Assembly (NCBI RefSeq): GCF_029911635.1
Contig: NZ_JARYTI010000023.1
Span: forward strand, 1 to 64,000
DNA from: Sphingomonas sp. AR_OL41
Lineage (GTDB): Bacteria > Pseudomonadota > Alphaproteobacteria > Sphingomonadales > Sphingomonadaceae
DNA: 64,000 nt
Reading direction: 5' to 3'
The translations under genes and the position numbers were made by a program. Each line of letters starts with the position of its first letter. Position 1 is the first letter of the stretch. Under the pieces are notes generated by a model, which was given only the letters and a program-made list of their open reading frames with translations, was not told the DNA's origin and did no database searches. This document shows positions 10,260 to 18,658 of the stretch, piece by piece.

Positions 10260-11756
10260 TCAGCCGAAGGCGCGCTTGATCAAGTCGGCGGTCGACACGT
10301 CGAAGTCGCCGCCGCCCGCACCGGCCGCCTTGGCCATTTCCTTGCCGAGCTCGACCCCGAACTGGTCGAACGAATTGATCCCCAGCAGCACGCCGCTGAC
10401 GAACACGCGGTGCTCGTAGAACGCGATCAACGCACCAAGCGAGCGCGCATCGAGATCGTCGAGCAGGATCGTCGTCGAGGGCCGGTCGCCGGGATAGCTG
10501 CGCGCAAGATCGGCGTCGTTAGCGCGGCCCTTCATCAGCGCGGCGCCTTGCGCGAAGGCGTTGAGCAGCAGCTGGCGGTGGTGCTCCTCGGCCTGGGTAT
10601 CGCCCGGCTCAATCGTCGCGATGAACTCGACCGGCACGAGATGCGTGCCTTGGTGGAGCAGCTGGAACACGGCGTGCTGCGCATCGGTGCCGACCCCGCC
10701 CCAGGTGATCGGCGCGCTCGGCCGGTCGAGCTTCTTGCCGTCGGTGGTGACGCCCTTGCCGTTCGATTCCATCTCCAATTGCTGGAGATAGGAGGGCAGC
10801 AACCGCAGCCGCTCGTCATAGGCGAAGGTCGCACGCGTCTCGCAGTGGCGGACCTGGGTGTAATAGAGATCGGCAAAGGCGGCGAGGACAGGAGCGTTCT
10901 CGTGCAGCGCGGTGAGGCGGAAATGGCGATCCATCTCGGCGGCGCCTTCGAGCAGCTCCTGGAAACAGTCCCAACCCAGCCCGAGCGCGGCGGGAAAGCC
11001 GATCGACGACCACAGCGAATAACGTCCGCCAACCGAATCGAGGAACGGCAGCACGCGCGTCTCATCGACGCCCCAGGCGATCGCCTTGTCGGGGTCAGCG
11101 GTCAGCGCAACGACACGGCCATAGACGTCGTCGACGCCGTGCTCGCTCATCCATTGCAGCACCGAATCGGCATTGAGCAGCGTCTCGGTGGTGGTGAAGG
11201 TCTTCGAGGCGATCACCAGCAGCGTAGCGGCGGGATCGAACCTGGCGAACACCTCCTCGAGCGCGACGCCATCGACGTTCGAGACGATCGCAACGTCGTA
11301 ACGCTCGGTCTCGCGGCCGAGCGCATCGACCAACAGATGCGGCCCGAGCGCCGAACCGCCGATGCCGACATGCAGCACGTGGCGGATCGGCCCGAGCGCT
11401 TCGCCCTCGATCGCATCGATCAGCGCGCGCATCCGCTCATGCAGCGCCTGCGCCTGCGCGACGATCTCGGCATCGCCCTCGCCGCGCTCCATCGTGTGCG
11501 TGACGGCACGGCCTTCGGTAACATTGACCTTTTCGCCCGCGAACAGCGCCTCGCGCCGCGCGGCCAGCGTCTGCGCCTTGGCGAGCTTCTCGAACGCGGC
11601 GACCATGTCGCTGGTCAGATGCGTCTTGGACCAGTCGAAATGGATGCCGGCAATGTCGAGCGTAAAGCGCGACAGCCGCTCCGGATCGGCGGCGAACAGC
11701 GCTTCGAGGCGCTCCTGCGGCAAGGCTTCGATCGCGCTCCAGTCGGCGGTCATCAT
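10260..11756 (-). CDS. pgi: Glucose-6-phosphate isomerase
   Basis: 498 residues. It interconverts glucose-6-phosphate and fructose-6-phosphate. Family signatures are GGRYSLWSSIGFPAAL (PGI signature), HVGIGGSALGP (sugar-phosphate loop), TFTTTETLLNA and GVGTDAQHAVFQLLHQGTH. The catalytic Glu-His-Lys set is present in these blocks. The start is ATG 11756 (a second ATG follows directly), with ggagacg ahead of it. It is divergent from lepB. Confidence 0.96.
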   Translation of the reverse strand: MMTADWSAIEALPQERLEALFAADPERLSRFTLDIAGIHFDWSKTHLTSDMVAAFEKLAKAQTLAARREALFAGEKVNVTEGRAVTHTMERGEGDAEIVAQAQALHERMRALIDAIEGEALGPIRHVLHVGIGGSALGPHLLVDALGRETERYDVAIVSNVDGVALEEVFARFDPAATLLVIASKTFTTTETLLNADSVLQWMSEHGVDDVYGRVVALTADPDKAIAWGVDETRVLPFLDSVGGRYSLWSSIGFPAALGLGWDCFQELLEGAAEMDRHFRLTALHENAPVLAAFADLYYTQVRHCETRATFAYDERLRLLPSYLQQLEMESNGKGVTTDGKKLDRPSAPITWGGVGTDAQHAVFQLLHQGTHLVPVEFIATIEPGDTQAEEHHRQLLLNAFAQGAALMKGRANDADLARSYPGDRPSTTILLDDLDARSLGALIAFYEHRVFVSGVLLGINSFDQFGVELGKEMAKAAGAGGGDFDVSTADLIKRAFG

Positions 11757-11890
11757 CTCGTCTCCACTGTCAGGCGGCGGACATAGGGAGGCGCGAGCCG
11801 TAGCGCCACCGCCGATCGCGTCCCATGTACCGACATTGGCACCGCGCCACGCGCTTGACGCGGCACGCGACCTAGCGCAACCCCCGCTTC

Positions 11891-12775
11891 ATGGCCGAAA
11901 CCGACATACCAGGCGAACCCGTCGCCACCGCCACGACCGTCACGGCGCCGAAGCCCAAGTCGGAGACGCGCGAGACGCTCGCTTTCCTGCTCAAGCTCGG
12001 GCTTGCCGTGGCGATCTTCCGCAGCTTCTTCTTCTCGCCCTTCTTCATTCCGTCGCAGTCGATGCTGCCGCGGCTCTATGTCGGCGACTATCTGTTCATC
12101 TCGAAATGGAATTACGGCTATTCGCGCTGGTCGCTGCCGTTCGGCGTGCCGCTGATCCCGGGGCGGCTGTTCGGCGGGACCCCGGCGCGCGGCGATGTGG
12201 TGGTGTTCCGCGGGCCCCCGGGCGAGGATCACGACGTGATCAAGCGCGTCATCGGCCTGCCCGGCGACACGATCCAGATGACGCACGGCCAGCTCATCCT
12301 CAACGGCGTCGCGGTACCCAAGGTACCGGTGGCCGATTTCACAATCCCGCTCTCGCCCAATTACAGCGACCCGCTCCCCGGCGACGACGGCTGCCAGGCG
12401 CAGTATCGCGACGTCCTCAACAATGTCCCGATCTGCCGCTACAAGCAGTTCCATGAGACGCTGCCCGGCGGCGTCGGCTATGATGTGCTGGATCGCGGCG
12501 AAAACCCGGCAGCGGACGACACCAAGGTATACAACGTCCCGGCCGGCCACGTCTTCGTGATGGGTGACAATCGCGACGACAGCGGCGACAGCCGTTTCCC
12601 CGCGCCCAATGACGTGCTGCCGGGTGAATCCGCCGGCATGGGTTATGTCCCGCTCGACCATGTCGAGGGCAAGGCGCTGTTCACCTTCTGGTCGACCGAC
12701 GGATCGGCATCCTGGGTGCTGCCCTGGACATGGTTCACCGCCGCGCGCTGGAGCCGCATGGGCAAGGGCTTTTGA
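11891..12775 (+). CDS. lepB: Signal peptidase I
   Basis: 294 residues. An inner-membrane serine protease that removes Sec signal peptides. There is a single N-terminal membrane segment (about residues 29-50), then catalytic Ser57 in SQSMLP (box B) and Lys118 in HDVIKRVIGLPGD (box D); box E is GDNRDDSGDSR. The sequence between boxes D and E is longer than in E. coli, as usual in alphaproteobacteria. It heads the lepB-rnc-era block, with 6 bp to rnc. Confidence 0.96.
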   Translation: MAETDIPGEPVATATTVTAPKPKSETRETLAFLLKLGLAVAIFRSFFFSPFFIPSQSMLPRLYVGDYLFISKWNYGYSRWSLPFGVPLIPGRLFGGTPARGDVVVFRGPPGEDHDVIKRVIGLPGDTIQMTHGQLILNGVAVPKVPVADFTIPLSPNYSDPLPGDDGCQAQYRDVLNNVPICRYKQFHETLPGGVGYDVLDRGENPAADDTKVYNVPAGHVFVMGDNRDDSGDSRFPAPNDVLPGESAGMGYVPLDHVEGKALFTFWSTDGSASWVLPWTWFTAARWSRMGKGF

Positions 12776-12781
12776 CGGGCC

Positions 12782-13453
12782 GTGCCGTTGAGTGACGATC
12801 TCGCCGGCTGGATTACCACCACCACCGGCCACGCGCCTGCCGACCCGGAGCTGTTCGCGCGCGCGCTGACGCATGGCAGCCAGGGCGCGGCGAATTACGA
12901 ACGCCTTGAGTTTCTCGGCGACCGCGTGCTCGGCCTGGTCGTTGCCGAATGGCTGACCGAACTGTTTCCCGGCGAGGCGGAGGGTGCGCTGTCGAAGCGG
13001 CTGCATGCGCTGGTCTCGGGCGCTGTGTGCGCCGACGTGGCGCGCAGCCTCGGTGTCGGAGGGCTGCTACGGCTCGGCAAGCAGGCGCGCGACGATGGCG
13101 CGGGCGACAGCGACAATGTGCTGGGCGACGCGATGGAATCGCTGATCGGCGCGCTTTATCTCGACGCCGGGCTGGCCGTCGTGCGCGACTTCATCCGCCG
13201 CGCCTGGGGCGACCGCGTGTCGCGCGAGAGCAAGGCGCCGCAGCACCCTAAATCGGCGCTGCTCGAATGGGCCGCCGCGCACAAGCGCCGCGCACCGACC
13301 TATGAGGTGATCGACCGCTCGGGCCCCGATCATGCCCCGCGCTTCACGGTCAAGGCGGCGATCGGCACCTTCGCCGATGCCAGCGCGACCGGCAGCTCGA
13401 AGCAGGAAGCCGAGACGGCAGCGGCGGCGGCGTTGCTCGAGAAGCTGGAGTAG
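12782..13453 (+). CDS. rnc: Ribonuclease III
   Basis: 223 residues. It cleaves double-stranded RNA during rRNA and mRNA maturation. The RNase III signature ERLEFLGDRVL is at residues 40-50, the second acidic cluster is GDAMESLIGALYLD, and a double-stranded-RNA-binding domain occupies about 150-222. The start is GTG 12782, six bases after lepB; a TTG two codons later is the only close alternative. The lepB-rnc-era order is standard for the group. Confidence 0.96.
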   Translation: MPLSDDLAGWITTTTGHAPADPELFARALTHGSQGAANYERLEFLGDRVLGLVVAEWLTELFPGEAEGALSKRLHALVSGAVCADVARSLGVGGLLRLGKQARDDGAGDSDNVLGDAMESLIGALYLDAGLAVVRDFIRRAWGDRVSRESKAPQHPKSALLEWAAAHKRRAPTYEVIDRSGPDHAPRFTVKAAIGTFADASATGSSKQEAETAAAAALLEKLE

Positions 13454-13519
13454 CGCATCACCTCGGACTTGTTCCGGGGGCCGGCGTGCCGCATGAGTGG
13501 CGGCAGACGGACCATTGCT

Positions 13520-13620
13520 TCAATCCCGGCGAAGACCGGACCCCGGTAGCTGGCCATGAGTGACATGCGGCGGCGCATCATCGCCGATGCGTCCCGACTG
13601 GGCCCCGGCCTTCGCCGGGG
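13520..13620. repeat. Copies of the ccccggccttcgccgggg repeat between rnc and era
   Basis: A clear copy with core ccccggccttcgccgggg lies at 13597-13620. A diverged inverted copy (cccggcgaagaccggacccc) starts near 13520. Each core is itself a near-palindrome. Four other clear copies occur at 18592-18615, 19734-19757, 21216-21239 (inverted) and 21290-21313. This resembles REP-type dispersed elements. It separates era from its operon partners by about 220 bp. Confidence 0.75.
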
Positions 13621-13673
13621 TGGGAAACAATACCAACGCCGGAGACAAATCCGGGGTGACAGGACAAGTGAAC

Positions 13674-14570
13674 ATGACGGAACAACATTGCGGCCTGGTC
13701 GCGGTCCTCGGGGCGCCCAATGCGGGCAAGTCGACGTTGGTCAATGCGCTGGTCGGGCAGAAGGTCGCGATCGTCAGCCCCAAGGCGCAGACGACGCGGG
13801 CGCGGCTGCTCGGTGTGGCGATCGAGGGCGAGGCGCAGCTGCTGCTGGTCGACACGCCCGGCATCTTCGAGCCCAAGCGGCGGCTCGACCGCGCGATGGT
13901 CGCCGCCGCCTGGGGCGGAACCGAGGGCGCCGACGTGCTGGCGCTGGTGGTCGATGCCAAGGGTGGCATCCCGGCGAAGGTCAGCGAGATCGCCAGCGGC
14001 CTGAAGGGGCGGCACGAGACCAAATATCTGATCCTCAACAAGGTCGACATCGCCGACAAGGCGCGGCTGCTGGTCCATGCCGAGAAGCTCAACGCGCTGG
14101 CCGATTTCAGCGAGACCTTCTTCGTCAGCGCCTCGACCGGCGATGGCGTGGCCGAACTCAAGCGCGCGCTCGCCGCGCGAATGCCGGCGGCGCACTGGCA
14201 TTACCCGGAGGACCAGGTCTCCGACGCGAGCGAGCGCGCCATGGCCGCCGAGGTGACGCGCGAGCAGCTCTATCTCCAGCTCCATGCCGAGCTGCCTTAT
14301 GCCAGCGCGATCGAGACCGAGAGCTTCAAGGAGCGCGAGGATGGCTCGGTCGAGATCCACCAGCAGATCATGGTCGAGCGCCCGACGCAACGCGCGATCG
14401 TGCTCGGCAAGGGCGGCACGCGGATCCGCGAGATCGGCGCCCGCGCGCGCGCCGAACTCGGCATCATGCTCGACCGGCCGGTGCATCTCTACCTTCACGT
14501 GAAAGTAAGGCCGGGCTGGGATGATGAGCGCGACATGTATCGCGAGATGGGGCTGGACTGGGTCGAATGA
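13674..14570 (+). CDS. era: GTPase Era
   Basis: 298 residues from ATG 13674. The frame is open further upstream, but that stretch is repeat DNA, and the conserved protein begins at MTEQHCG. The G1 loop GAPNAGKS is at residues 13-20, followed by G3 DTPG and G4 NKVD, then the C-terminal KH domain with GKGGTRIREIG. It binds 16S rRNA 3' ends and helps 30S assembly. Its stop overlaps the next gene start in an ATGA arrangement, so the downstream nitrilase is co-translated. Confidence 0.97.
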   Translation: MTEQHCGLVAVLGAPNAGKSTLVNALVGQKVAIVSPKAQTTRARLLGVAIEGEAQLLLVDTPGIFEPKRRLDRAMVAAAWGGTEGADVLALVVDAKGGIPAKVSEIASGLKGRHETKYLILNKVDIADKARLLVHAEKLNALADFSETFFVSASTGDGVAELKRALAARMPAAHWHYPEDQVSDASERAMAAEVTREQLYLQLHAELPYASAIETESFKEREDGSVEIHQQIMVERPTQRAIVLGKGGTRIREIGARARAELGIMLDRPVHLYLHVKVRPGWDDERDMYREMGLDWVE

Positions 14571-15541
14571 GCAGAATCGTGAAAGCGGCGATCGTCCAGG
14601 CGGCACCGGTGCCGCTGGCGATCGGCCATGGCATTACCCAGCTGATCGAGATGGTCGGCGACGCGGCCGATGTCGGCGCGGAGATCGTCGCGTTCGGCGA
14701 AACCTTTCTCGGCGGCTATCCACTGTGGCTCGACGAGGCCCCGGGCGCCGCGATCTGGGACCATCGCGGCACGCAGGCGCTGCACGCGATCCTGCTCGAC
14801 CAGGCGTTGCGGCGCGGCGATCCGCGCCTGCTGCCGCTCCAGGCGCTGGTCGAGAAGACCGGCATCCTCGTCTCGGTCGGCGCGCATGAGCGCGTGCGGG
14901 GCAGCCTGTTCAACACGCAATATCTCTTCCGCCCGAAACAGCCGCCGCTGCTCCACCGCAAGCTGGTGCCGACGCATGGCGAGCGACTGATCTGGGGGCG
15001 CGGCGATGGCGCGACGCTCGGCGTGCACGAGGCGCCATGGGGCGGCGTCGGATCGCTGATCTGCTGGGAGCATTGGATGCCGTTCGCGCGCGCCGCGATG
15101 CATCATGCCGGCGAGGCGGTGCATGTCGCGGCATGGCCGAGCGTGCGCGAGATGTACGGCGTGGCCTCGCGGCATTACGCCTTCGAGGGCCGCTGCTTCG
15201 TGCTCGCCGCGGGCACGATCCAGCACCGCGCCGACCTGCTCAAGGGACTCGCACTGGTTGGTGGCGACCCCGATGCCGAAGCACTGCTGATGGGGCTGCC
15301 CGACGGCGTGCTGCAGACCGGGGGCAGCATGATCATCGCGCCCGACGGGACGGTGCTTGCCGCCGGCGACAGCGAACCCGACCTGCTGCTCGCCGATCTC
15401 GACCTGTCGATGATCGGGCGCGCGCTGACGTCGCTCGATACCGACGGACATTATGCGCGGCCCGACATCTTCGAACTGCACGTCGACCGCCGCCCGCGCG
15501 AGGGCTTCGCCGTGGCCGAGAACGGGTTGAAGCCAATCTGA
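14567..15541 (+). CDS. Nitrilase (carbon-nitrogen hydrolase family)
   Basis: 324 residues with the complete Glu-Lys-Cys triad: Glu45 (FGETFLGGYP), Lys132 (HRKLVPTH) and Cys166 in CWEHWMP, the signature of true nitrilases/cyanide hydratases and not amidases. Such enzymes convert nitriles to carboxylic acids and ammonia; aliphatic or arylaceto-nitriles are typical substrates. It overlaps era by 4 bp, an unusual partner for a housekeeping operon. No nitrile hydratase or aldoxime dehydratase gene is near. Confidence 0.92.
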   Translation: MSRIVKAAIVQAAPVPLAIGHGITQLIEMVGDAADVGAEIVAFGETFLGGYPLWLDEAPGAAIWDHRGTQALHAILLDQALRRGDPRLLPLQALVEKTGILVSVGAHERVRGSLFNTQYLFRPKQPPLLHRKLVPTHGERLIWGRGDGATLGVHEAPWGGVGSLICWEHWMPFARAAMHHAGEAVHVAAWPSVREMYGVASRHYAFEGRCFVLAAGTIQHRADLLKGLALVGGDPDAEALLMGLPDGVLQTGGSMIIAPDGTVLAAGDSEPDLLLADLDLSMIGRALTSLDTDGHYARPDIFELHVDRRPREGFAVAENGLKPI

Positions 15542-16124
15542 CGCCGGGGCGGCTTGTCGCTCTGTTATCCCCTGTTCTGTCTGTTCGATATTTTTTCGCC
15601 CCGGTCCGGCAGGCGGCGGGTGGCGGGTCGCGTGTGCTTTAAGTATGATATTTCAATTGATTGAGCGCGATGGCCGGGTGTGGAATGGGTTCCATCGGAA
15701 CAGGGCGCTAACAGAGGCGAAGCAGCGCCGGTAACAGCGACGGAACAGAGCCTAACAGAGGGCGGAACAGAGCGCGCGCGCCGCCGCAGCGGCTTCGTTC
15801 GGAGCATCGACCATGAGAAAGATCGGTCCCGGTCGGCCGGGCCGGATGCGTGCCTGACATAAAGGGCGGCATCGTTGAATCATGCCGGCGGGGCTGCGCA
15901 GCTTTGTTCACGCGAAGACGCGACGGTGGACCAAATCGCCTGACGCCCGGCGCTCGTGGATGGAAGGGAATGATTGGTTCACGCGGAGGCGCGGAGACGC
16001 GGAGGTTAGCACAGCCGAAGATTGTTATCCGCACCGTATCGTTGCGGTCTGCAGGGCCGAAACCTCTTGAGAAGGTAGGCATCTGGGGTCTCATGCCCAG
16101 CCCGTTACGTGAGATCATCCCTCG
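15542..16124. other. Non-coding stretch with dispersed repeats
   Basis: No credible gene in 583 bp; the short open frames on both strands have no family features. It holds a full copy of the ttcacgcggag-type repeat at 15978-16004, identical over 27 bp to 1194-1220, and a diverged half copy (gttcacgcgaagacgcg) near 15906. An AT-rich patch around 15638-15660 stands out from the GC-rich surroundings. Confidence 0.6.
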
Positions 16125-16820
16125 CTAGAGGGCGCCCAGCACCTCATCGACCCAGGCGGGCACCAGCACGCCCGCCGGGCCGCTGCGCGTTTCGCCGAAC
16201 CAGGCGCTGCCGGCGGAGGGTTCGAGGTTGAGCTCCAGCGTCTGCGCACCGTGATAGCGCGCGGTCTGGACGAAGCCGGCGGCGGGATAGACCGCGCCCG
16301 AGGTACCGATCGAGACGAACAGGTCGGCGCTGGCCAGCGCCTGCTCGATGCGCTCCATCTGGTAGGGAATTTCGCCGAAGAAGACGATGTCGGGGCGCAG
16401 CGCCGGCGCGGCGCAGGCCGGACAGACCGACCCCGGCGGCATGGCGCCGGCCCAGCCGTGCTGCTCGCCGCAGGACGCGCACAGCGCCGAGAGCAGCGCG
16501 CCGTGCATGTGCAGCATCCGCGTCGCCCCGGCGCGCTCGTGCAGGTCGTCGACATTCTGCGTGACGATCAGCAGCTCGCCCGGCCAGGCGGCATCGAGCC
16601 GCGCGAGCGCGTCATGCGCCGGGTTGGGCGCGACCGTGGCCAGCGCGGCGCGGCGCAGATCGTAGAAGCGGTGGACGAGGTCGGGATCGTCGGCGAGCGC
16701 CTCGGGCGTGCAGACATCCTCGACGCGGTGCCCCTCCCACAACCCGCCGGGGCCGCGAAAGGTGGCGATGCCGGATTCGGCGGAGATGCCGGCGCCGGTC
16801 AGGATGACGATGTTTTGCAC
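16125..16820 (-). CDS. cobB: Sir2-family NAD-dependent protein deacylase with rebuilt 5' end
   Basis: 231 residues from GTG 16820 (MQNIVILTGAGISAESG). It removes acyl groups from lysines using NAD; in bacteria the classic target is acetyl-CoA synthetase. Visible features are GAGISAESGIATFRGP (NAD fold), TQNVDDLHERAG, catalytic His in HMHG, and zinc cysteines CASC and CPAC. The GTG start overlaps the stop of the upstream 132-residue gene (tagtg), so it is translationally coupled to it. A second copy of its first codons is preserved 490 bp upstream at 17308-17353 with an ATG start (MPHPQNIVILTG), so the gene appears to have been separated from its original start by an insertion. Function is probably intact. 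Confidence 0.88.
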   Translation of the reverse strand: MQNIVILTGAGISAESGIATFRGPGGLWEGHRVEDVCTPEALADDPDLVHRFYDLRRAALATVAPNPAHDALARLDAAWPGELLIVTQNVDDLHERAGATRMLHMHGALLSALCASCGEQHGWAGAMPPGSVCPACAAPALRPDIVFFGEIPYQMERIEQALASADLFVSIGTSGAVYPAAGFVQTARYHGAQTLELNLEPSAGSAWFGETRSGPAGVLVPAWVDEVLGAL

Positions 16821-17218
16821 TAGCTTAATACACCCGTCGAATATTGAGCGATCCAAATATCGTTCATCCAGTCCTCATAGCCAAGCAGAGAACCTTCCTC
16901 GCGCTCCCGTTCAGCATCCCATGAACCGGGCCGGGCTTTCAATTCGATCATCTTTTCGATACGCCAAGCCTCGGCAGCGAGGGCATAGAAAATGTAGCGA
17001 AGCCGATAGCCCCAAGCCGCAACGGCGTGCTCGCGCTTAACAAATTCACCACTGTCCACATGACGGTCGAACATCCGGAGATACCGTTTGACGCGTTCGG
17101 ATGTGCCCTCATACTCCTCCACAAACACCGCGAGAGGCTTCACGCCGCACAGCATCAAACCAAGTTCAAGATTGCTGTGGACGAGGTAAGGTTGTCGCTT
17201 CATCCACTCTGTCCGCAT
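16820..17218 (-). CDS. Unknown 132-residue protein inserted at the 5' end of the Sir2 gene
   Basis: I do not recognise the family. It is rich in Tyr, Trp, Glu and Arg, with amphipathic helical stretches (VKRYLRMFDRHVDSGEFV, WGYRLRYIFYALAAEAWRI), no signal peptide and no membrane segment. The ATG at 17218 has a usable ribosome site (cagagga). Its stop overlaps the GTG of the Sir2 gene. Base composition is visibly lower in GC than the neighbours, and it lies between two 33-bp copies of Sir2 5' sequence (16785-16817 and 17308-17340), so it was probably acquired. Confidence 0.6.
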   Translation of the reverse strand: MRTEWMKRQPYLVHSNLELGLMLCGVKPLAVFVEEYEGTSERVKRYLRMFDRHVDSGEFVKREHAVAAWGYRLRYIFYALAAEAWRIEKMIELKARPGSWDAEREREEGSLLGYEDWMNDIWIAQYSTGVLS

Positions 17219-17307
17219 ATCGTCCTCTGCTCTCGGTGTGTCGCTTTAGACCGCAGAGTTGAGCCAGGGCATCGCCTATCTCGTTTGCCGGTGGTGGATG
17301 TGAGGGC

Positions 17308-17353
17308 GATGCCGACGCCGGTGAGGATGACGATGTTTTGGGGGTGGGGCATT
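17308..17353 (-). pseudogene. Detached 5' end of the Sir2 gene
   Basis: Bases 17308-17340 match 16785-16817 at 31 of 33 positions. Read on the minus strand, this copy is preceded by an ATG and codes MPHPQNIVILTGVGI, the normal beginning of a Sir2 deacylase, and then loses similarity. It looks like the original start, left behind when the 490-bp segment with the 132-residue gene was inserted, or a long target duplication. Confidence 0.65.
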
Positions 17354-17449
17354 TGATGAGGTTACACTCCGAGGATGCACAGCGCCACCATCGCGACGGC
17401 AACTACGGGACTGTTGACGCGCCAGTGTTACCGGATCAGCATCTCATCC

Positions 17450-18463
17450 ATGCTTCCCACTTCGATATTGCCGTCTGAATTGCTCGCTATGCTGCGCCGG
17501 GTCGGCGAGAAGCTTGCAGATCAACAAAGTATCGAAGACGACTACCAGGGAGTCGTCGAGGGCTTGTGCGCTATTTCTCCAACGCTGCTTGCTCGTGCGG
17601 AGGCCGAAATCGTGGACGCGGCACAATTATACCGTTGGCGTCGAGCGACACCAATACACGCCCGCCTTTTCCGTCCTGTTATAACTGACCGCGAGCAATT
17701 AGCCGATATCGCGGGGCTTCAGTTTCTCTTCCTCTTCCATCGTGACGGTCACATTCGTGAAGCTGCCTTACGCAAAGTTGCAGAACCAGTTCCTGCCGCG
17801 TTCCTGTTCGTAGCGTTGGCGTGGCGACTCAATGACTGGGTCGCTGAGGTCAGGGCGGCGGCAGCCGATTGCGCGACGCGCGTATTTCCCATCACGGCTC
17901 CCGACGTCATCGCCGAAGCCGCGATGGTGCTGCTCGGGCGTGGCGGCACATGGGGCCGATGGGCGTCAGAGCGGCATATTCTGGAGCAGACGCTCGAACG
18001 CGTCGATGTTGCTGAAAACCTGGCCGATATTTTCGCAACGCGAACGACGGGACCTGCGGCAACGGCGCTTCGTCATTCGCTACGGAGCGCGACAATGGAC
18101 CGGCACCTCGCGCGACTTGCCCGCACGGCAATCCAGCCTGCGGTTCGTGCCTTGGCGACGCAAGTGCTGATCGAAGGTGTCGCGCGCTGGCCCAACGGCT
18201 GGCGGTGGCGCTGGATCGACAAGTCGATGGGCATTCGACAGGCAGAAACGGCTTTCGAGAGCAGATCATTGACGGTGCCATCCGACCGACTGGCCGAGAT
18301 CATGGCAGGGCTGAACGACCGGTCGGCGGCGGTTCGCAACACCGCCATTGTTGGGTTGATGCGCCATCGCGAGATGATCCCCAACGTGCGAGACCTTGCA
18401 GCGCCGCTGTTGAAAGATCGTTCGCGGCGGGTTCGTGAGCGGGCGGAATTTCTGCTGAAGTGA
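17450..18463 (+). CDS. HEAT-repeat-like helical protein, unknown function
   Basis: 337 residues from ATG 17450; an upstream ATG at 17375 would add 25 low-complexity residues. The sequence is all-helical with recurring HEAT-like units such as DWVAEVRAAAADCATRVFP, QPAVRALATQVLIEG, RSAAVRNTAIVGLMRH and DRSRRVRERAEFLLK. The last two are typical PBS-lyase-type HEAT motifs, usually protein scaffolds. Codon use is less GC-rich than the core genes. It lies next to the small insertion in the Sir2 gene and may be part of the same acquired segment. Confidence 0.6.
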   Translation: MLPTSILPSELLAMLRRVGEKLADQQSIEDDYQGVVEGLCAISPTLLARAEAEIVDAAQLYRWRRATPIHARLFRPVITDREQLADIAGLQFLFLFHRDGHIREAALRKVAEPVPAAFLFVALAWRLNDWVAEVRAAAADCATRVFPITAPDVIAEAAMVLLGRGGTWGRWASERHILEQTLERVDVAENLADIFATRTTGPAATALRHSLRSATMDRHLARLARTAIQPAVRALATQVLIEGVARWPNGWRWRWIDKSMGIRQAETAFESRSLTVPSDRLAEIMAGLNDRSAAVRNTAIVGLMRHREMIPNVRDLAAPLLKDRSRRVRERAEFLLK

Positions 18464-18591
18464 TGCATGGCGTCGTTTTTGACGTTCGAGCGTCGTAGGA
18501 AAATCGCCCGATAAAAGAAGGAAATGAAGGCCGTTCCGCGCCCGCACGGTGGAGATTGGCTGCCGCAGCGCTCAATTATCGGCCTTCCCCA

Positions 18592-18615
18592 ACTGGGCCC
18601 CGGCCTTCGCCGGGG
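18592..18615. repeat. Copy of the ccccggccttcgccgggg repeat
   Basis: 24-bp unit (actgggccccgg followed by ccttcgccgggg), identical to the copies at 13597 and 21290. It lies in the gap between the HEAT-like gene and the convergent MBL-fold gene, where it could also terminate transcription. Confidence 0.75.
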
Positions 18616-18658
18616 TGGTTTCTTGTGTTTCGGGTCGCCTATCGCCAGCACATGCGGG

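Noticed and set aside
15565..16128. Several 60-136 residue open frames on both strands
   Set aside because: Arg/Pro-rich, mutually overlapping, no ribosome sites or family features; part of the region is a dispersed repeat.
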